This document shows positions 56,358 through 64,000 of a stretch of 64,000 bases of DNA, piece after piece; the stretch's first letter is position 1, and each line of letters opens with the position of its first letter. The position numbers and the translations under genes are program-made. The notes under the pieces are model-generated. The model was not told the DNA's origin. It did no database searches and saw only the letters and a list, made by a program, of their open reading frames with translations. This DNA is from Oxalobacteraceae bacterium OTU3CINTB1. Lineage in GTDB: Bacteria; Pseudomonadota; Gammaproteobacteria; Burkholderiales; Burkholderiaceae_D. The stretch is from positions 2,480,001 to 2,544,000 of the forward strand of contig CP099652.1 in NCBI GenBank assembly GCA_024123955.1. Direction: 5' to 3'.

Positions 56358-58496
56358 TTGTTAAAATATCTAGTGCTGCCGGCCGCTATCCTCGGCGCGG
56401 CGGCGGCTCACGCCGACGAAGGGCAGTGGCAGCCATACCAATTGCCGCAGCTGAAATCCGAACTACAACGTATCGGCATCACCATCCCGGCCGAAAAGCT
56501 GGCCGACCTGTCGAAGCATCCGATGAGCGCCATTGTCGCGCTGCCGGGATGTTCGGCGTCGTTCGTGTCCGACGCCGGCCTGGTGGTCACGAACCACCAT
56601 TGTGCTTATGGCGCCATCCAGCGCAACGCGACGCCGGAGCACAACTACATCGTCGACGGCTTCCTGGCCAGGACCCGCGCGCAAGAGCTGCCGGGCGGCC
56701 CGAATTCGCTGGTGTACGTGACCGACAAGGTGGAAAACGTCACCGCCCGCGTGCTCAAAGGCGTGACGTCGTCGATGAGCGGCAAGCAGCGCCACGATGC
56801 GGTGGACAAAGCCGTCAAGGCGCTGATCGCCGAATGCGAAAGCGACAAGAGCTACCGCTGCTCGGTGCCGGCCTTCCATCGCGGGCTGGAATACTACCGC
56901 ATCCGCCAGATGATGATACGCGACGTGCGTCTGGTCTACGCGCCGCCCGACATGATCGGCAACTACGGCGGCGACGTCGATAACTACGAATGGCCGCGCC
57001 ATACGGGAGACTTCGCGTTCCTGCGCGCCTACGTGGGCAAGGACGGCCGTCCGGCCGATCCGTCGCCGGACAACGTACCCTATCGGTCGAAGGATTTTCT
57101 GGTGCTGTCGGCCGAGGGACTGAAGAATGGCGACCCGGTGCTGCTGGCCGGCTATCCGGGCCGCACCAGCCGCTACAAACTGCCGTCGGAAATCCGCGCC
57201 GCGCGCGATGTCGGCTATCCTGCCCGCGTGGCCGAAATCCAGGCCGATCTCGACGTCATCGCGGCCGCCACCAAGGGCAGCCCTGCTGCCGAAGTGCGCT
57301 ACGCCAGCGTCGCCAAAGGCCTGAACAACGTGATGAAGAAATCGCAGGGCCTGATGGACGGCTTCGCGCGCAAGGACATCGCCGCCGTCAAGGACGTGCA
57401 GGACGCGGAGTTCCGCGCCTGGTACGCGGCGCAGAAGGACGTGTCGAAAACGCTGCCGGCCGAACTGGACGCGGTGATCGCGGCCGATATCGCTTTGAGC
57501 GATGAGGAATTCGGCTATAGCGTCGCCACCACCGGCGATCTGCTGAAAAGCGCCAACACGCTGCACCGCCTTGCGCTGGAAAGCGCGAAGCCGGACGCCG
57601 AGCGCGAAACCGGTTTCCAGCAGCGCGACGCCACCTTCATCAAGGCGCGCCTGAACCGTCTGGAGCAGTCGTACGTGGTCGAGGTGGACCAGGCGCGTTT
57701 CGTGGCGTCGCTGCGGCGCTACGCCGGGCTGCCCAAGTCCATGCACGTGGCGGGCCTCGATCCGCTGCTGCCTGCGCCGGAGGCGGTGCCGGCGATGTAT
57801 GCGAAGACGCGGCTGGGCGACACCGCCACGCGGCTGGCGTGGATCGGCAAGGACGCCGCCGCCGTCAAGGCCTCGGATGACCCGTTCATGCAACTGGCCG
57901 CGAAGCTGGACGACGCGGCGCAGTCGCTCAAGGAGCGCCGCAAGGAATTGGACGGCAATCTGGAGCGCGTGATCCCGCGCTACATGGAGGCCGTCATCGC
58001 GTGGAAGAAATCGCAGGGCAAGCCGGTGTACCCGGATGCCAATGGCACCTTGCGCGTGACCTACGGCACCGTGGCGCCTTACTCGCCGCGCGACGGCATC
58101 AGCAAGGGGCCGTTCACCACCGTCGAAGGCATCGTCGAGAAGCATACAGGCAAGGATCCGTTCAACGCGCCGCAAAAGCAGCTCGACGCCATCAAGGCCA
58201 AGCGCTACGGGCGGTTCAAGGATCCCATCCTGGGCACCGTGCCGGTCGACTTTTTGAGCAGCGCCGATACCACCGGCGGCAACTCCGGTTCGGCGGTGAT
58301 GAACCGCAGGGGCGAATTGATCGGCCTGAACTTCGATTCGACCTACGAGTCGATCACCAAGGACTGGTACTTCGATCCCGCCATCACCCGCGCTATCCAT
58401 CTGGATATCCGGTATATGCTGTGGGTGATGAGCGAAGTCGATCACGCCGACAACGTGCTCCAAGAGATGACGATCAAATATCCGGCGAAAAAATAA
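56358..58496 (+). CDS. S46 family dipeptidyl-peptidase, DPP11-like
   Basis: This 712-residue exported peptidase releases dipeptides from peptide N-termini in the periplasm. A signal peptide (cleavage near residue 19) is present. The catalytic residues are visible in VVTNHHCAY (His80-81), NYGGDVDNYEWPRHTGDF (Asp) and TGGNSGSAV (Ser643). Eighteen residues after the catalytic Ser lies Ser661 in LNFDSTYES, where DPP7 has Gly and DPP11 has Arg or Ser; Phe659 precedes it. That favours DPP11-like Asp/Glu specificity. The start is TTG at 56358, with AGGGG eight bases upstream. The pnuC gene overlaps its stop. Confidence 0.9.
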   Translation: MLKYLVLPAAILGAAAAHADEGQWQPYQLPQLKSELQRIGITIPAEKLADLSKHPMSAIVALPGCSASFVSDAGLVVTNHHCAYGAIQRNATPEHNYIVDGFLARTRAQELPGGPNSLVYVTDKVENVTARVLKGVTSSMSGKQRHDAVDKAVKALIAECESDKSYRCSVPAFHRGLEYYRIRQMMIRDVRLVYAPPDMIGNYGGDVDNYEWPRHTGDFAFLRAYVGKDGRPADPSPDNVPYRSKDFLVLSAEGLKNGDPVLLAGYPGRTSRYKLPSEIRAARDVGYPARVAEIQADLDVIAAATKGSPAAEVRYASVAKGLNNVMKKSQGLMDGFARKDIAAVKDVQDAEFRAWYAAQKDVSKTLPAELDAVIAADIALSDEEFGYSVATTGDLLKSANTLHRLALESAKPDAERETGFQQRDATFIKARLNRLEQSYVVEVDQARFVASLRRYAGLPKSMHVAGLDPLLPAPEAVPAMYAKTRLGDTATRLAWIGKDAAAVKASDDPFMQLAAKLDDAAQSLKERRKELDGNLERVIPRYMEAVIAWKKSQGKPVYPDANGTLRVTYGTVAPYSPRDGISKGPFTTVEGIVEKHTGKDPFNAPQKQLDAIKAKRYGRFKDPILGTVPVDFLSSADTTGGNSGSAVMNRRGELIGLNFDSTYESITKDWYFDPAITRAIHLDIRYMLWVMSEVDHADNVLQEMTIKYPAKK

Positions 58497-59173
58497 TGCA
58501 CGAATTATCGGTTCTGTTGGGGTACCTGAATTTGCCGCTGCATCTGGCGGTATTCGCCACGACCCCGTTGGAACTGGTGTCGTTCATCCTGGCGGTGGCC
58601 ACTGTGTGGCTGAACATCCGCCAGAGCCATTGGGCCTGGCTGTTCGCCATCATCTCGTCGGCCACCTACGGGCTGGTGTTCTACGGCTCGCGGCTGTACG
58701 GCGACATGGGGCTGCAACTGGTGTTCATCAGCGTTTCGTTTTACGGCTGGTACCAGTGGTTGCACGGGGATGAGCGCCACGAACGGCTGGCGGTCACCGC
58801 GCTCGACGCGCGCGGCCGCTGGATCGCCGTGGCGGCGTGGCTGGCGGGCTTTGTGCTGCTGGCGTGGTTCCTCAAGACCTATACCGATACCGACGTGCCG
58901 CGCTCCGATGGCTTCCTGACCGCCGGCAGCCTGGTCGGACAGCTGCTGCTGTCGCGCAAGAAGATCGAGAACTGGCACGTCTGGATCGTTGTCGATGTGC
59001 TGTACGTCGGGCTGTATTTGCACAAGCACTTGATGCTGACGGCGATCTTGTACGCCGTTTTCGTCGGCATGGCGGTGGTCGGCCTTCGCACCTGGCAGCA
59101 GTCGGCCGGCATGGGGGCGGGCGGTGGCGATAAAGGCGACCAGACCGGCGGCCGCAGGCTGGTGCTCGAATGA
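58496..59173 (+). CDS. PnuC-type vitamin transporter (possible PnuT)
   Basis: This 225-residue membrane protein has about seven hydrophobic helices and the PnuC pattern with tryptophan-rich turns: HWAWLFAIISSATYGLVFY, FISVSFYGWYQWLHG and KIENWHVWIVVDVLYVGLYL. PnuC proteins carry nicotinamide riboside, and related PnuT proteins carry thiamine. The neighbouring convergent TonB receptor has a TPP riboswitch, which favours thiamine; the following NadR-like kinase favours either substrate. The start overlaps the S46 stop by one base. The C-terminal 20 residues are Gly-rich and hydrophilic. Confidence 0.85.
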   Translation: MHELSVLLGYLNLPLHLAVFATTPLELVSFILAVATVWLNIRQSHWAWLFAIISSATYGLVFYGSRLYGDMGLQLVFISVSFYGWYQWLHGDERHERLAVTALDARGRWIAVAAWLAGFVLLAWFLKTYTDTDVPRSDGFLTAGSLVGQLLLSRKKIENWHVWIVVDVLYVGLYLHKHLMLTAILYAVFVGMAVVGLRTWQQSAGMGAGGGDKGDQTGGRRLVLE

Positions 59174-59706
59174 CATCGGCGGGGTTGCCGCAACGCGTGG
59201 CGATATTGGGGCCGGCTTCTTCGGGCAAGACCACCTTGGCGGCCGCTTTGGCCGAGCGCCATGGGACGGTTTGGGTGCCGGAGTATTTGCGTGAGTTCGT
59301 CGATGTGCAGGGACGGGTGCCGGTGGCTGCGGACCAGTTTTATATCGCCAGTACGCAGCGTGAACGCGAGAACGCGTCGGCGCAACAGGCATACAAGTAT
59401 CTGTTCTGCGACACGGCGCCGCTGATGACGGCGATCTACAGCCGTCATTATTTTGGCGGCATCGATGACCAGTTGGCGCGGCTGGCCGACGAGCACCAGC
59501 GCGACTATGCGCTCACGGTGGTGACCGCGCCCGATATTCCATGGGTCGCCGATGGTTTGCAGCGCGAGTGCGAAGAAGTCAGCGTGATCATCAACCGAAT
59601 GTTGATGGAGGAGTTGGCGGCGCGCCGGATACCTTATGTGCTGGTAGCCGGCGATCCGCAGCAGCGGTTGGCGCAGGTGGAGCGCTTGTTGAGCGCGACG
59701 CCGTGA
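59170..59706 (+). CDS. NadR-like P-loop kinase
   Basis: This 178-residue protein has an N-terminal Walker A motif, LGPASSGKTTLA, and a fold resembling the ribosylnicotinamide-kinase domain of NadR (VPEYLREFVD, then FCDTAPLMTAIYSRHYFGG). The NadR HTH and nucleotidyl-transferase domains are absent. It probably phosphorylates the substrate taken in by PnuC, trapping it in the cytosol. The ATG overlaps the pnuC stop (ATGA). Whether the substrate is nicotinamide riboside or a thiamine-type molecule cannot be decided here. Confidence 0.8.
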   Translation: MTSAGLPQRVAILGPASSGKTTLAAALAERHGTVWVPEYLREFVDVQGRVPVAADQFYIASTQRERENASAQQAYKYLFCDTAPLMTAIYSRHYFGGIDDQLARLADEHQRDYALTVVTAPDIPWVADGLQRECEEVSVIINRMLMEELAARRIPYVLVAGDPQQRLAQVERLLSATP

Positions 59707-59740
59707 TCCGCCATCGCCGATCCACCTGCGGCTATAGGCG

Positions 59741-61909
59741 TTACAGGTCGAACTGGGCCGACACGCGGAACGTGCGCGACGCCCCCGGCATCAAATATCC
59801 ACCCAGATCCTGCGTCACATCGCGCCAGTAGAACTTGTCCAGCGCGTTGTTCACGCTGGCGCGCAAGGTCGTCGATACACCGCCGATGCGCGTGGCATAC
59901 GACGCCCCCAGGTTCAGCACGTGGTAGCTTGGCACGAACACCTGGTTTTCCGGATCGAACGCCTTCTTGCCCGAGTACTGCCAGTTCGCGTTCAACTTCA
60001 GGCCTTCAATCTGCGGCACCGCGTAATCCGCATACACCGACGATTTGAAAGCGGCGACGTTGGTCACGCGCTTGCCGTCCAAACTGGCCAGGCCCGTACC
60101 GCTTTGCCGGGTATTGAGCGCGGTGGCCGAAACGCCGACCGTCAGCTCGCGCGTGGCGCGGCCGTTCAACGCCATTTCCAGACCGCGGTTCTGGGCTTCG
60201 CCATTACGCACGAAGAACCTCTGCGCATCGGTGTATTCCAGGCCTTTGCGAATCTCGAACAGCGCGATAGTGGCGCTCAGGTCCGGCCGGATGTCGGCCT
60301 TGATACCGACTTCCACCTGCCTGGACTTCGACGGCGTCAGCGCCCGGCCTTCGTTTTCGGTCTGCATCGGCGCGATGCCACCAAGCTCCAGACCCTGCGC
60401 GTACGAGGTGTAGAGCGAGACGTTGGGACGCAGGCTGTACACCAGCGCCACATTCGGCAGCCAGAAACCAACGTCGGTATTCGCATCCGGCAGCATGACA
60501 TTTTTGTCATTGGGCCCCACGTACTCCACGCGTCTGACTTGAACATAGCGTGCGCCCGCGTGCAGTTTCAGCTGCGCGCTCAAACTGACGATATCCTGCG
60601 CGAACAACGAGCGCTCGTTGCCGTGGCGGCGTTCGAAGGCGGGGGAGTTGACATCGCCGCCCACCGGCGCAACCACTACCGGCCGGTAGATGTTGCTACG
60701 GCCTGATTCCGTGTAAATGTAATCGCCCCATTTTTCGCTGTTCTTCTGGAACGACGCGCCGCCGGTGAATTCATGCGCCAGAGCGCCGGTGGCGAAGCGG
60801 CCCTGCACCAGCGCCTGCACCGTCAGCGGCGATTTCTTCTCGCCCAGGCTGACGTAGTTATAGACGTCGTAGTCGCCGTTGGCGCAGTAGCCGGGGTAGA
60901 AATTGGGACCGCAGCCATAAGGGAAGGCGGTGTAGTCGTCGCGCTTGAAGTGGTGCTGGTTGGCGCTGACCGTAGTGCTCCAGTCGGACGAGAACTTGTA
61001 TTCGAAGCGCGCGCCGATGTTGCTGGTGGTGGTTTCCACCGGACGGCTCCACGGTTGATTGTTCAGCATCGTGTCGGCGTCGACCACCGGCAAGGTGGTA
61101 TTGTCCAACAGCTGGAAGCCCGGCGCGGTCAGTTGGGACTTGCGCTGGTAGTCGGCGTCGATCTGCAGCAGCGCCTGCGGCGAGATGCGCCAGTCGAAGG
61201 CGGCGGAGACGAACTTGCGGTTGCCGTCGGCACCCTTGATATAGGAGCGCAGGCGCTCGCCGGCGACATTGACGCGGTAGCCGAAACGGTCGTCCTCGAA
61301 ACGCCCGCCGACATCGACGGCGCCGTACAGGGTGCCGCGCTCGCGCGCCTCCAGAACGACGGTGCGCACCGGGGTGTCGGTCGGCCGCTTGGTGACGTAG
61401 TTGACGATGCCGCCCGGCGCCGAGACGCCGGCCTGCAGGCCGGACAGGCCTTTGAGCACTTCCAGGCGCTCCTTGTTCTCCAGCGGGATCTGGGTGTCGC
61501 CGGGGATGACCATGCCATCCTTGCGATAGCTCGACGCGTTGTCGAGCTTGAAGCCGCGGATCGAGAACTGCTCGGCATAGCCGACGGCGTTGTACGAGTC
61601 GCTCAGGCTGGCGTCGAATTTGGCGGCGTCGGTGGTCGAGCGGATTTGCAGGTCCAGCATCTGTTGCGACGTCAACACGCTGACCGAAGCCGGCGTTTCG
61701 AGCAGCGGGGCGTTGCCGAAGCCGGCGACCGAGGCGGTGTTGGCGCGCACTTTGGTGGCGCTGACGATGACCTCCGGCATGGACTGCTCAGCGGCGGCCT
61801 CGGCCGCAGCGTCAGTGGCGACGGGGGTGTCGGCAGCGATGGCGGCGCCGGAAAATGCGTGGAACACCGCCAAGGCGATGACCGAAACTGCGAAATGTGG
61901 TGTGGACAT
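59741..61909 (-). CDS. TonB-dependent receptor under TPP riboswitch control
   Basis: This 722-residue outer-membrane receptor has a signal peptide (cleavage near residue 25), a plug domain with QQMLDLQIRSTTDAAKFDAS and the SIRGF and GGIVNYVTKRP motifs, and a 22-strand barrel ending in FRVSAQFDL with a C-terminal aromatic-hydrophobic residue pattern. Its similarity is to siderophore-type receptors, but the TPP riboswitch in its leader indicates that thiamine or a precursor is the cargo. It is convergent with the pnuC/nadR-like unit, 34 bp apart. Confidence 0.92.
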   Translation of the reverse strand: MSTPHFAVSVIALAVFHAFSGAAIAADTPVATDAAAEAAAEQSMPEVIVSATKVRANTASVAGFGNAPLLETPASVSVLTSQQMLDLQIRSTTDAAKFDASLSDSYNAVGYAEQFSIRGFKLDNASSYRKDGMVIPGDTQIPLENKERLEVLKGLSGLQAGVSAPGGIVNYVTKRPTDTPVRTVVLEARERGTLYGAVDVGGRFEDDRFGYRVNVAGERLRSYIKGADGNRKFVSAAFDWRISPQALLQIDADYQRKSQLTAPGFQLLDNTTLPVVDADTMLNNQPWSRPVETTTSNIGARFEYKFSSDWSTTVSANQHHFKRDDYTAFPYGCGPNFYPGYCANGDYDVYNYVSLGEKKSPLTVQALVQGRFATGALAHEFTGGASFQKNSEKWGDYIYTESGRSNIYRPVVVAPVGGDVNSPAFERRHGNERSLFAQDIVSLSAQLKLHAGARYVQVRRVEYVGPNDKNVMLPDANTDVGFWLPNVALVYSLRPNVSLYTSYAQGLELGGIAPMQTENEGRALTPSKSRQVEVGIKADIRPDLSATIALFEIRKGLEYTDAQRFFVRNGEAQNRGLEMALNGRATRELTVGVSATALNTRQSGTGLASLDGKRVTNVAAFKSSVYADYAVPQIEGLKLNANWQYSGKKAFDPENQVFVPSYHVLNLGASYATRIGGVSTTLRASVNNALDKFYWRDVTQDLGGYLMPGASRTFRVSAQFDL

Positions 61910-61973
61910 GTCTGCTCTCTACTTGTTCTCGGCTGGAAGCCGCGAGGAGAGCCATCAAAGGAGGGGAGAACTA

Positions 61974-62060
61974 CTTTGCGCTTTCCTTCGCTGGCATTAT
62001 CCAGATCAGGTACGAAGGGTATCTCTCACCCGGAACAAAATGCCCAGGACCCCTAGCGAG
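61974..62060 (-). promoter_or_regulatory. TPP (THI-box) riboswitch
   Basis: Read on the minus strand, the leader holds the near-consensus TPP aptamer: GGTGAGAGATACCC, then ACCTGATCTGGATAATGCC and AGCGAAGG, with a 5' element CTAGGGGTCC. Downstream, GCTCTC (complement of 61947-61952) can pair with GAGAGC (complement of 61914-61919), which covers the AGAGAG ribosome site of the TonB receptor gene. The switch probably blocks translation initiation when TPP is bound. Confidence 0.95.
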
Positions 62061-62065
62061 CCGGC

Positions 62066-62080
62066 AGTGTATCACACTCG
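62066..62080 (-). promoter_or_regulatory. Extended -10 promoter for the riboswitch transcript
   Basis: On the minus strand, TGATACACT gives an extended -10 (TG, one base, TACACT at 62071-62066). The expected transcript start (about 62059) coincides with the 5' end of the aptamer. A -35 element is weak. The rest of the 350-bp gap to the Imm26-like gene (62081-62261) contains no further gene that I can support. Confidence 0.55.
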
Positions 62081-62261
62081 TTACGGTGGCCGGCGCGCGC
62101 GCAGTGGCGTGCGACACAATTTGCGGCGCGCCGATACACTTTGGATTTGCGCCGCACGGCGCCAATGAAGCAGTCACAGCATATGTGGAGGCGGCGGTAT
62201 GTCCTGTTCGTCAGTGCATTTCGGCGCCACTTTGCTGGTTCGTGCTAGCGAAAGGAGTGGA

Positions 62262-62750
62262 ATGAGGCAGTCGTATCATGAAGGAAGCTGGTTTGCGGTG
62301 CCGTTGCTCGACGGTGGCTACGGCTGGGGGCTCGTCGCGCGCTTGTCGCCGGGCAGCAAGATCATGCTGGCCTATCTGTTCGGGCCCAAGCTCGACAGGA
62401 TACCGTCGATCGAAGAACTCAACACCCTGCAGCCGCAGGACGCCGTCAAGGTGCTGCGCGTGGGCGATATGGCGCTGGCCAGCGGTCATTGGCGCGTGCT
62501 GGGCGAGGCGGTGGACTGGAATCCGGCGCTGTGGCCGATGCCGCAGTTCCTGCGCCGCGCCGACGCGCTGAAGCGGGCCTGGCGCGTGACCTATTCCGAC
62601 AACGATCCAAGCCGTTCCGAGCGGGAAGAATCGGTGCCCTACGATACGCCCGGCCTGGAGGCCGATTCGCTGTACGGCTACGGCTCCACCGAGTTGTTGC
62701 TGACCAAGCTACTGGAGTCGCGCGAGCATCCGATCAACCGGAGCAACTGA
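62262..62750 (+). CDS. Imm26-like immunity protein
   Basis: This 162-residue protein resembles the Imm26 immunity family of polymorphic toxin systems: EGSWFAVPLLDGGYGWGLVARL at the N-terminus, then YLFGPKLDRIPS and the tail HWRVLGEAVDWNP. No toxin gene is beside it, so it may be an orphan immunity gene. The start at 62262 has AAAGGAG; an alternative ATG at 62199 has GGAGG seven bases upstream and would add 21 residues that look unrelated to the domain. Confidence 0.75.
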   Translation: MRQSYHEGSWFAVPLLDGGYGWGLVARLSPGSKIMLAYLFGPKLDRIPSIEELNTLQPQDAVKVLRVGDMALASGHWRVLGEAVDWNPALWPMPQFLRRADALKRAWRVTYSDNDPSRSEREESVPYDTPGLEADSLYGYGSTELLLTKLLESREHPINRSN

Positions 62751-63483
62751 CGTTCCACGCGGCGTATTCGCCACGGTGCTTGCGCACGGCGACCGTGGCG
62801 ACAGTGTCGCGGTCGCTTTCAAACACCAGTCCGAACATCACCGGCGCGCCCGCCATCGCGGCCGCCGGTTTCAGCGCGGCCAGCCGGAAGGTCAGGGCGC
62901 GTTGTCGCGCGCAGCCGGAGTTGCCGGCAAACAGCAGACGCGCGCGCAGTAGCAGCTCGCGGTGCTGCCACAGCAAGGCCACCGCATCGGCCTGCGGCAG
63001 TGCCTGATCCATCAATACCGTATATCTGGCCGCGTGGCATGGAATGTTGGGTTGCGCCAGCCACACGTACCACTGCGGCGCCTCGGCGGCGTCGCTCCAG
63101 CGTTCGCCGCTTGGTTTGGCGGCGTCGTAGACAAAACTGGAGCGGATCTGGCGGCACAGCTCCGGCGCCGAGCGGCGCGGCGCAGAGTCGACGCGGGCGA
63201 TCACGTGCCATGGCTTGCCGCGCTGGCGTTCGATCTCGAACGCGGGGGCGAACAGCGGCGCGGCGCCCCACGGCCGTTGCGGTTGCGCCGCGTTGCGGGC
63301 GCGGAAAAATTCATCGAAGGATTCCCGCTCCTCGGCCGTCGGCGCGCGTTGTTCGATACGCGGCTTGGCCGCCTTGTCAGGCCCGGAGCCGGTGCCGGCT
63401 TTCACGGGCGCCGCCGCGCCGGCGCTCGGCGCGGCCAGCAACGCCGATAAAAACGCGCTCGCAAAAATGGTCAGCCGCGTCAT
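62734..63483 (-). CDS. Secreted protein of unknown function
   Basis: This 249-residue protein has a signal peptide (MTRLTIFASAFLSALLAAPS, cleaved near residue 25) and no recognised domain. Cysteines at four points could make disulfide bonds. The start at 63483 overlaps the stop of the upstream histidine kinase (ATGA), so it may be part of that signalling operon. Its 3' end overlaps the Imm26-like gene by 17 bases on the other strand. The longer in-frame extension beyond 63483 lies inside the kinase gene. Confidence 0.7.
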   Translation of the reverse strand: MTRLTIFASAFLSALLAAPSAGAAAPVKAGTGSGPDKAAKPRIEQRAPTAEERESFDEFFRARNAAQPQRPWGAAPLFAPAFEIERQRGKPWHVIARVDSAPRRSAPELCRQIRSSFVYDAAKPSGERWSDAAEAPQWYVWLAQPNIPCHAARYTVLMDQALPQADAVALLWQHRELLLRARLLFAGNSGCARQRALTFRLAALKPAAAMAGAPVMFGLVFESDRDTVATVAVRKHRGEYAAWNVSCSG

Positions 63484-64000
63484 ACCGCCTTCATCGCGAT
63501 CTGGATCACCAGGCCGCCGCCTTCCCGGTTGCTCAAGGTTAGCTCGGCGCCGTGGCGCAGCAGCACGCGGTCGACGATCGCCAGTCCCAGTCCGGCGCCG
63601 TTGGCCTGGCCGCGCGCGGCGTCGAGCCGGGTGAAGGGCTTGAGCAGTTGTTCGATCTGGTCGTCCGGCACGCCGCAGCCATGGTCCCCCACCTCGATGA
63701 CGACGCGCCTGGACGCGCCCACGCCTTTGACGGCGCATTGGATATCGATCTCGGTGATGTCGGTGTCCGGTGTCTTGCCATAGCGGCGCGCGTTTTCGAC
63801 CAGGTTGTTGAATACGCGTTTCAGGTCGGTGCCGTTGCCCATCACGTGGGCGTCGGCGGCGATGGCGGTGGTCACGCGCACGTCCTGCAAACGTCCGGCT
63901 TCGTGCGCGGTGTCGGCCAGCAGTTCGCTGATGTCGACGTTGGTGAAGCTCGACGCCTCGGTCGGTTTGGCGTAGTCGAGGAACTGGCCGATGATGGCGT
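63480..64000 (-). CDS. Sensor histidine kinase, C-terminal part (5' end outside window)
   Basis: The frame is open to the window edge and encodes 173 visible residues. These include the region after the phospho-acceptor (IIGQFLDYAKPTEASSF) and an ATP-binding domain with NNLVENARRYGK (N box), EVGDHGCGVPDD (G1), PFTRLDAARG (F box) and GAGLGLAIV (G2). It fits EnvZ-type kinases of OmpR systems. The phospho-acceptor His and the membrane part are not visible. Confidence 0.9.
   Translation of the reverse strand, partial: AIIGQFLDYAKPTEASSFTNVDISELLADTAHEAGRLQDVRVTTAIAADAHVMGNGTDLKRVFNNLVENARRYGKTPDTDITEIDIQCAVKGVGASRRVVIEVGDHGCGVPDDQIEQLLKPFTRLDAARGQANGAGLGLAIVDRVLLRHGAELTLSNREGGGLVIQIAMKAV

Noticed and set aside
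63484..63738. N-terminal extension of the secreted protein up to 63738
   Set aside because: The extension is Arg/Pro/Gly-rich antiframe sequence inside the histidine kinase gene, and the signal peptide begins at 63483.

Overview
The window is a high-GC Gram-negative chromosome segment, most likely from a betaproteobacterium of the Oxalobacteraceae (Massilia/Duganella/Janthinobacterium type). This rests on the complete nuo order followed by a DUF2818 gene, the ispD-ispF pair, many PAS/GGDEF/EAL signalling proteins, a THI-box TonB receptor and a protealysin/emfourin pair. No rRNA, tRNA, prophage or CRISPR array was seen. Genes are densely packed, and many start codons overlap the preceding stop (ATGA, GTGA or TAATG junctions). 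All functional calls come from reading motifs and gene context; no database search was run.

Region 1 (1-13486) is the respiratory complex I operon, nuoD (cut by the window edge) through nuoN, followed by a small DUF2818 membrane protein. Region 2 (13517-15983) holds a Nudix ADP-ribose pyrophosphatase type gene, a secreted protein with an HExxH motif, and ispD and ispF of the MEP isoprenoid pathway. Region 3 (15923-20535) is accessory: a BrnT-type toxin overlapping a DUF433-type antitoxin, an MFS efflux gene divergent from a TetR regulator with visible operators, and an IS481-family element that has split a perfect hairpin and left a 9-bp target duplication.

Region 4 (20559-32333) mixes signalling and housekeeping genes. 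It has a translationally coupled FHA membrane protein and secreted trypsin-like protease, ribA, a pirin/LysR divergent pair, an HDOD protein coupled to a PAS-GGDEF-EAL phosphodiesterase, a SYLF lipoprotein, a cysteine-free glutaredoxin-fold protein coupled to a DUF296 protein, and a protealysin-like M4 protease with its emfourin-type inhibitor. Region 5 (32380-40218) contains an MFS pseudogene made by an internal deletion and bordered by a dispersed inverted repeat, a NERD-nuclease/UvrD-like helicase, a maltose acetyltransferase divergent from a DeoR regulator with 10-bp-phased repeats between them, a sodium:solute symporter and sppA.

Region 6 (40230-51768) is a two-component system divergent from an MdtABC-type RND efflux operon with its own outer-membrane factor. 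Region 7 (51916-56267) is a CheB-CheR-PAS fusion coupled to a PAS histidine kinase with no response regulator next to it. Region 8 (56358-62080) has an S46 dipeptidyl-peptidase coupled to a PnuC transporter and a NadR-like kinase, converging on a TonB-dependent receptor controlled by a TPP riboswitch. The likely theme is peptide and thiamine salvage. The window ends with an Imm26 immunity-like gene, a secreted hypothetical protein and the 3' part of a histidine kinase gene.
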